A DNA stretch of 10,782 bases, from positions 1-10,782 of the forward strand of contig JAUXBK010000071.1 of assembly GCA_030619405.1 (NCBI GenBank), written 5' to 3'. The notes beneath the pieces are model-generated. The model ran no database searches. It was not told the origin of the DNA and was given only the letters and a program-made list of their open reading frames with translations. The first letter of the stretch is position 1. Every line of letters begins with the position of its first letter. Below, in pieces: positions 7,305 to 10,782 of the stretch. The stretch comes from Sedimenticola sp. (GTDB lineage Bacteria > Pseudomonadota > Gammaproteobacteria > Chromatiales > Chromatiaceae). The position numbers and the translations under genes were made by a program.

Positions 7305-7462
7305 AGAACCTCTGAATAAGTCATGAATTCGCATCTTGCGCCTGAACCCTTCGATAACTGCGTTGAACTTCTTGCCAATAGCCAGCTATTGGCCGCGAAT
7401 TTCGCCTTGTTTGCAAAAGGTTCAAACACAATCTGCTTTATTCAGACTTAATCAGTGGTTCC
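7305..7462. mobile_element. 158-bp IS5-like miniature inverted-repeat element (MITE)
   Basis: The element begins AGAACCTCTGAATAAGTC and ends with the reverse complement of GGAACCACTGATTAAGTC, giving 18-bp terminal inverted repeats with three mismatches. It is flanked on both sides by CTAA (7301-7304 and 7463-7466), a 4-bp target duplication fitting the CTAR/YTAR preference of the IS5 group; the ends also resemble the IS5 terminus (GGAAGGTGCGAACAAGTC). The two 78-bp halves align without gaps as inverted copies at 48 of 78 positions and meet in a perfect 9-bp stem, GCCAATAGC-CA-GCTATTGGC (7374-7393). There is no room for a transposase, so movement would need an IS5-type enzyme supplied elsewhere. 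Confidence 0.82.
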
Positions 7463-7629
7463 CTAACTGTAAAGTAGACCCCGCACACGGGTGGCACTGT
7501 GAGCGGTAAGTTGGGGGTATTCGTGAGACTGGCGACGGGACTATCCTGGTCCGCGAGGTCCGATCGGTCTCACGGGACGGCATCGAGGCCTGTGGCGCGG
7601 GGCAGCTGGTAACCGCTCTCGAGCCGGCT

Positions 7630-8190
7630 GTGGCTGATAAAGCCGCGACCTACGTTTTCGTCTGTAGCGAACAAACGGCCTACACGGTACGTGCGACCGA
7701 GGCCAAAGCCTGGGTCTTCCACCAGAAAGGAACCCTGATGCTTCCAGCCGTGCCGGCCAAGATGGGGACAAAATACTCCGACGGCGCCTTCGAGCTCTGG
7801 ATAGACGGTCAGCAGGCGCAACTCGGCGAGTCTGGCAGCAAACTGCAGCGATGCCGGAATGGCCGGCGACGTGCGGTCTGGGAGAAAGCCAAGCTCGATG
7901 GTGCGGACTTCCGACCGGTGGGTAATGAGCCGGGATGGAACCTGGAGATCCTGGAAGGGAGTCGCATCGTGCTGGTGGCCGATTACGGAGTCTCTCGGGT
8001 GGAGCTGCCACTGCCGCAGCCAACGGTGGACCGCGACGCCCGTATGACGCGCTGGGATGCCGGTGAGCTGATTGCAGAGGTCATCGGCCGCCCCTGTCGC
8101 GATTCCATGAGTGGCGAGTCGTTCGAGGCGACAGTGGTGGCGACCTGGGGTGAGCAAACACTCAGGGGGTGCGGGCGTGCCTTGCATTGA
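7630..8190 (+). CDS. MliC-type lysozyme inhibitor domain fused to a COG3650-like domain, probably 5'-truncated
   Basis: Residues 7-75 resemble MliC/PliC inhibitors of c-type lysozyme: YVFVCSEQTAYTV, then GTKYSDGAFELWIDGQQAQL, with a Cys12-Cys75 pair fitting the family disulfide. Residues about 94-186 resemble the COG3650 domain: FRPVGNEPGWNLEI, VADYGVSRVELP, RPCRDSMSGESFEATV and a final LRGCGRALH with Cys156 and Cys181. Such proteins sit in the periplasm or outer membrane and protect peptidoglycan from host or rival lysozyme. This copy has no signal peptide or lipobox. The only nearby start is a GTG at 7630 without a Shine-Dalgarno. The same frame stays open back to 7510 and reads like protein (ILVREVRSVSRDGIEACGAG), so the N-terminal part has probably been lost. 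It may be a decaying gene. Domain calls are from pattern recognition. Confidence 0.68.
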   Translation: MADKAATYVFVCSEQTAYTVRATEAKAWVFHQKGTLMLPAVPAKMGTKYSDGAFELWIDGQQAQLGESGSKLQRCRNGRRRAVWEKAKLDGADFRPVGNEPGWNLEILEGSRIVLVADYGVSRVELPLPQPTVDRDARMTRWDAGELIAEVIGRPCRDSMSGESFEATVVATWGEQTLRGCGRALH

Positions 8191-8489
8191 GTACCGAAAT
8201 CAGGGGGCTGGATAGATGTGCAGATCGCGTTTCGCGATTGGCATGGCGGGAAACAGCCATGCGGATACCTGGCTGGAAGACCCAACCACCGGATGTGAAG
8301 TATGGTCGGATGGCGACGTGTCTGATATTGATGGCTTCCGCATCCGATGCAGTCGGTGTGGCGGCGGGTGTACTGAGTAATGATGACAAAAAGAAAAAGA
8401 GAAAACACAAGCACAGGGACCAGGTTCATCATCATGGATATGATCGCAATAAGCATAAACGTCGCAAGAAGGACAAACGTCGAAGGTAA
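8169..8489 (+). CDS. Lys/His/Arg-rich small ORF, doubtful
   Basis: The frame has 106 codons from a GTG at 8169 that overlaps the end of the preceding gene and is unlikely to be the real start; in-frame ATGs at 8259, 8310 and 8331 are alternatives, none with a good ribosome-binding site. Its first half reads like an out-of-frame shadow. The last 36 residues (SNDDKKKKRKHKHRD, HHHGYDRNKHKRRKKDKRRR) are extremely basic with a His cluster and look like a real C-terminal tail. The likeliest reading is that this tail belongs to the protein begun at 8216 and was separated from it by a frameshift. A nucleic-acid, polyphosphate or metal-binding tail is possible, but no function can be assigned. Confidence 0.3.
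   Translation: MRACLALSTEIRGLDRCADRVSRLAWRETAMRIPGWKTQPPDVKYGRMATCLILMASASDAVGVAAGVLSNDDKKKKRKHKHRDQVHHHGYDRNKHKRRKKDKRRR
8216..8380 (+). CDS. Small exported-protein-like ORF, possibly frameshifted
   Basis: This 54-codon frame has the ATG at 8216, preceded by AGGGGG (8202-8207) at a spacing of 8 nt, which is the best ribosome-binding site in this stretch. The product reads MCRSRFAIGMAGNSHA then DTWLEDPTTGCEVWSDGDV, looking like the start of a mature exported protein after an SHA cleavage site, although the hydrophobic core is poor. TTGCEVWS is reminiscent of proteins with MORN-like WSG-C-G-A-G-G motifs. The frame ends in double stops (8378-8383), just where a neighbouring frame continues with GVAAGVLSNDDKKKK. 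A single-base indel near 8350-8375 would join the two. The family is not firmly recognised. Confidence 0.35.
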   Translation: MCRSRFAIGMAGNSHADTWLEDPTTGCEVWSDGDVSDIDGFRIRCSRCGGGCTE

Positions 8490-8552
8490 TTGGCTTTGAG
8501 TTGTGGCATGTTACCCACCCACAGGGTGTGAACAAGCTGAGAGGTCAAATTT

Positions 8553-9287
8553 ATGAAAACATTCATCCTTTCCATCATTATTATGTCTGTCAGTGGATTC
8601 GCAGCAGCCTCAGACCGGTATATCAGGATTGACACACCCGGCGAGAATGACAACGTCGATCCCGCCAAACCAATGCCTGTCAGTGGTTCCGGTAAAGGCC
8701 TGTATGAAGGCAATGTCGTCGTTCGAATTGAAGGCATTGACGGCAAGAAACTTGCCCAGGTCGTGACCACGATGCGACGCGACGACATTGCCGCAGCAGG
8801 TACCTGGCGGACTCAGATTACGATTCCCCGATCTGCCCCAGCTGAAATCAGATTGATTGCATTCTCACCTTCACCCAAAGAAGGCGATGCAGCGATCGCG
8901 AGTCAACCGGTATTGCTCAAGACTACCGGCCATGGACTGGAAAAAATTGACTGGCAACTCCACCAGTATCTCGGTGCATCTGGTGAGCTGACGCCGGTTC
9001 TGCCCGAAGCGACGGTTGGCGCCAGATTCAGCAATGGCAAAATCAGCGGCAACGCCGGGTGCAATCGTTTCACTGCTGCGTACCAGATCAAAGGCAAGCA
9101 ACTCATCATCGGGCGCGCAATGACAACGCGCAAACACTGTGCAGAACCGGATGGCATCATGGAGCAGGAGCAGCAATACCTTCAGGCCCTGGTTCGGGCA
9201 CATGCGTATACCTTGAAACCAGACGGACTTGAATTACGTGATGAAAACGGCTCTCTGCAGGTCAGATATCGTGTTCAAAAAGACTAA
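8553..9287 (+). CDS. Exported Gmad2-META (HslJ-like) domain protein
   Basis: This 244-aa protein begins with a clear signal peptide (ILSIIIMSVSGFAAA, cleavage near residue 19). Residues about 22-122 resemble Gmad2, an immunoglobulin-like domain first described in spore-germination-associated proteins: IRIDTPGENDNV, PMPVSGSGKG, NVVVRIEGIDG, GTWRTQI. Residues about 134-240 form a META domain as in HslJ: WQLHQYL, ISGNAGCNRFTAAY (Cys170), TTRKHCAEPDGIMEQEQQYL (Cys196), then LELRDENG. META proteins are periplasmic or outer-membrane and are linked to stress or antibiotic tolerance (HslJ and novobiocin in E. coli). The start is supported by GAGAGG 8 nt upstream. It is followed after 19 bp by another exported-protein gene and is probably co-transcribed with it. 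The biochemical role is unknown. Confidence 0.88.
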   Translation: MKTFILSIIIMSVSGFAAASDRYIRIDTPGENDNVDPAKPMPVSGSGKGLYEGNVVVRIEGIDGKKLAQVVTTMRRDDIAAAGTWRTQITIPRSAPAEIRLIAFSPSPKEGDAAIASQPVLLKTTGHGLEKIDWQLHQYLGASGELTPVLPEATVGARFSNGKISGNAGCNRFTAAYQIKGKQLIIGRAMTTRKHCAEPDGIMEQEQQYLQALVRAHAYTLKPDGLELRDENGSLQVRYRVQKD

Positions 9288-9306
9288 GGTGAAACCTGGC
9301 AGGTCG

Positions 9307-9657
9307 ATGGTGCGGACTCCGCTTGCCGTGTTACTTATCCTCTGTGCTTTCATCAGCAGCACCTGCACAATCGCAAATGCCGCCACTAAGGCAGACGATC
9401 AGACGGCTATGGAACTGGGACGCAAGGTGCTTGCCGTCAGAGAAGCGATACAGAACCCCGGGGGACCGAAGGCAATGCAGGCCGTCACCGACCTTGGAGG
9501 GGATCAGAGGTATTACGTCATGGTTCGCGGCTGGCTCTCGTATCAACTTGACGGCGATAGGAGCATTCTTAATGCTGCCAAGGGGCAGGCACGCGATGAA
9601 GTCAAACAGCGCATCCAGTTTCTCGAGAAGGCGATTCGGGCCATTGATCTGGAATAG
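9307..9657 (+). CDS. Small exported protein of unknown function
   Basis: The 116-aa protein has a convincing signal peptide (LAVLLILCAFISS...IANA, cleavage after about residue 25). The mature part is about 91 residues, mostly predicted helical, with AMELGRKVLAVREAIQ, RYYVMVRGWLSYQLDGDRS and a C-terminal RIQFLEKAIRAIDLE. There is no cysteine in the mature part and no domain I can name. The frame is open back to an ATG at 9229, but that would overlap the upstream gene by about 60 bp and put 26 hydrophilic residues before the signal peptide. The ATG at 9307, three bases after GGCAGG, is therefore preferred. It lies 19 bp after the Gmad2-META gene and probably shares its transcript, so a shared envelope role is plausible. 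Confidence 0.72.
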   Translation: MVRTPLAVLLILCAFISSTCTIANAATKADDQTAMELGRKVLAVREAIQNPGGPKAMQAVTDLGGDQRYYVMVRGWLSYQLDGDRSILNAAKGQARDEVKQRIQFLEKAIRAIDLE

Positions 9658-9739
9658 ATGGATAGCTGACTAAACGCCGGCCACCCCTGCGGTTGAACCG
9701 GCATTGGTCCAGGTGGGGGGTGACTGGTAACCGGGGGTA

Positions 9740-9943
9740 GTGGTCGAAAAGCAGGACGATGGTTGGGCCGCTGTCGTCGTGCCCGACATCCCTGCGGGCA
9801 CCAGTGGGCGGCTGTACTTCATTCAGGCCGCTCAGATCAGGTTTTTGGAATGCTCGCTGGATGATTTTCGCAAGACGATTATGGCCGGAGGCCGCGGATC
9901 CCAGGATTGGCTACGTACGCTCACGGCATCGCCGAACCCTTGA
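9740..9943 (+). CDS. Short orphan ORF, possibly the remnant of a larger gene
   Basis: This 67-codon frame starts at a GTG two bases after a GGGGG run, with a stop just upstream (9728-9730). The product (VEKQDDGWAAVVVPDIPAG, RLYFIQAAQIRFLECSLDDFRKTIMAGG) is well-behaved protein sequence but has no signal peptide, although both neighbours are exported. It reads like an internal or C-terminal piece. It may be a small cytosolic protein or a fragment whose 5' part was lost from the 9658-9739 gap. I do not recognise a family. Confidence 0.4.
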   Translation: MVEKQDDGWAAVVVPDIPAGTSGRLYFIQAAQIRFLECSLDDFRKTIMAGGRGSQDWLRTLTASPNP

Positions 9944-9999
9944 ATCAGCCAAGTATTCCTCGATTCCCTCAATGCCAGTATATTTATGAGAATACACAT

Positions 10000-10782
10000 A
10001 TGTTATTGCATAAATTCCTGAAAGATACATCACGGCTGGTCGTGGTTACCATCCTGGTATCCAGTACCCCACTGGCGACTGCTATGGATGAACCCTTCCA
10101 GCAACTACCGCTTGTTCTTGTCGCATCGGATTTTCTGCCGAAATCGATGCTGTCCGGTGAGGGGTATACCGTTAATGAGCGGGTAAGTAACGACGGATTT
10201 CAGAATACCTATACCATGAAAACGGACTATGGCGTGCTTACCGTGACCAGTACGGATGAGTTGCGTGCGCGGATCCAGGAAGTCAAGGCAACCATGGCGC
10301 TGGAAAAGCTGGAGCGCAGTGAGGAATTCAAGGATGCCGCCAAGGGTGCGGTAACCGGCATGGTGGAGGGCGGGAAGGCCCTGGTGACCTCGCCGGTCGA
10401 TACCACGAAGAGTGCGGTGAAGGGTATCGGGCGATGGCTGGGTAACGTGGGGCGTTTCATTACCAGCGATGATCCACACCAGGATAATGTGCCGAAGACC
10501 GCCCTCGGATATGATGCAGCAAAACGTGCCTATGCCGTCGAGATGGGTGTTGATCCCTACACGGATTTCGAACCCTTTCAGGAGCGCCTGGGTGAGGTTG
10601 CACGTGCTGCCCTAGCCGGTTGTATGGTGACTTCTGTGGCAATCGATGTGGGGACCGAAGGTACCCTGGTCGGTACGGTGACGGGCGTGACCAGCCTGGC
10701 ATCGATGAAAAATATCCTCAAGGACAACCCGCCAGCCACCCTGGCCAGGATCAACAAGGAAAAACTGCAGGCGATGGGTATC
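10000..10782 (+). CDS. Exported protein of unknown function, 3' end beyond the window
   Basis: An open frame runs from the ATG at 10000 to the window edge (261 codons, no stop). The N-terminus is a signal peptide (LVVVTILVSSTPLATA, cleavage near residue 28). The mature part has a beta-type segment (FQNTYTMKTDYGVLTVTS, about 67-84), a charged helix (DELRARIQEVKATMALEKLE, 86-105), then an Ala/Gly/Lys-rich stretch with AKGAVTGMVEGGKALVTSPVDTTKSAVKGIG (about 114-144) and GRWLGNVGRFI. After this come GYDAAKRAYAVEMGVDPYTDF (170-190) and FQERLGEVARAA. The repeated G-A-V-x-G pattern suggests amphipathic or membrane-apposed helices. The Shine-Dalgarno is weak (GAG about 9 nt upstream). It is clearly coding by composition, but I cannot name a family. 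Confidence 0.72.
   Translation, partial: MLLHKFLKDTSRLVVVTILVSSTPLATAMDEPFQQLPLVLVASDFLPKSMLSGEGYTVNERVSNDGFQNTYTMKTDYGVLTVTSTDELRARIQEVKATMALEKLERSEEFKDAAKGAVTGMVEGGKALVTSPVDTTKSAVKGIGRWLGNVGRFITSDDPHQDNVPKTALGYDAAKRAYAVEMGVDPYTDFEPFQERLGEVARAALAGCMVTSVAIDVGTEGTLVGTVTGVTSLASMKNILKDNPPATLARINKEKLQAMGI

Noticed and set aside
1..10782. CRISPR array, tRNA or rRNA genes
   Set aside because: No regularly spaced direct repeats and no cloverleaf or rRNA-like sequence was seen on either strand by eye.

Overview
The window reads as a piece of a GC-rich gammaproteobacterial chromosome. The evidence is the arrangement xseA (minus) divergent from guaB-guaA (plus), which is the classic gammaproteobacterial layout, together with protein sequences close to that group. 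A lineage near the free-living or symbiotic sulfur oxidisers (Chromatiales-like) is possible, but this is only an impression from protein flavour and repeat types.

Layout. (1) Positions 1-215 hold a nested inverted-repeat element behind xseA. (2) Positions 216-4802 are core housekeeping: xseA (exonuclease VII large subunit, minus), a short divergent promoter region with a good sigma70 promoter for guaB, then guaB (IMP dehydrogenase) and guaA (GMP synthase), the two steps from IMP to GMP. (3) Positions 4816-6483 are a complete hipBA-type toxin-antitoxin operon on the minus strand, convergent with guaA and 13 bp from it. It has a promoter bracketed by operator-like palindromes and three evenly spaced operator copies (50 and 51 bp centre to centre). 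(4) Positions 6484-7629 are about 1.1 kb without a convincing gene. They contain a strongly self-complementary patch (6705-6835), a GGGACAGTACCC-type repeat remnant, and a clear 158-bp IS5-like miniature element (7305-7462) flanked by a CTAA target duplication. (5) Positions 7630-10782 are a run of plus-strand genes for small exported or envelope proteins: an MliC-type lysozyme-inhibitor domain joined to a COG3650-like domain (no export signal left, probably 5'-truncated), a doubtful Lys/His-rich small ORF pair that looks frameshifted, a Gmad2-META (HslJ-like) exported protein, a 116-aa exported protein of unknown function, a 67-codon orphan fragment, and a large exported protein of unknown function that runs off the right edge.

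How they work together. guaBA is a two-gene purine operon. hipBA is self-contained: HipB represses its own promoter and neutralises HipA, and the 4-nt GTGA overlap couples translation of the two. The right-hand genes share export signals and envelope-type domains, which suggests a periplasm or cell-surface accessory locus, some of it decaying. No previously undescribed system can be claimed from this sequence alone. The best candidates for a second look are the three-operator hipBA control region, the near-symmetrical IS5-type miniature element, the unexplained structured patch at 6705-6835, and the partly degraded envelope-protein cluster.
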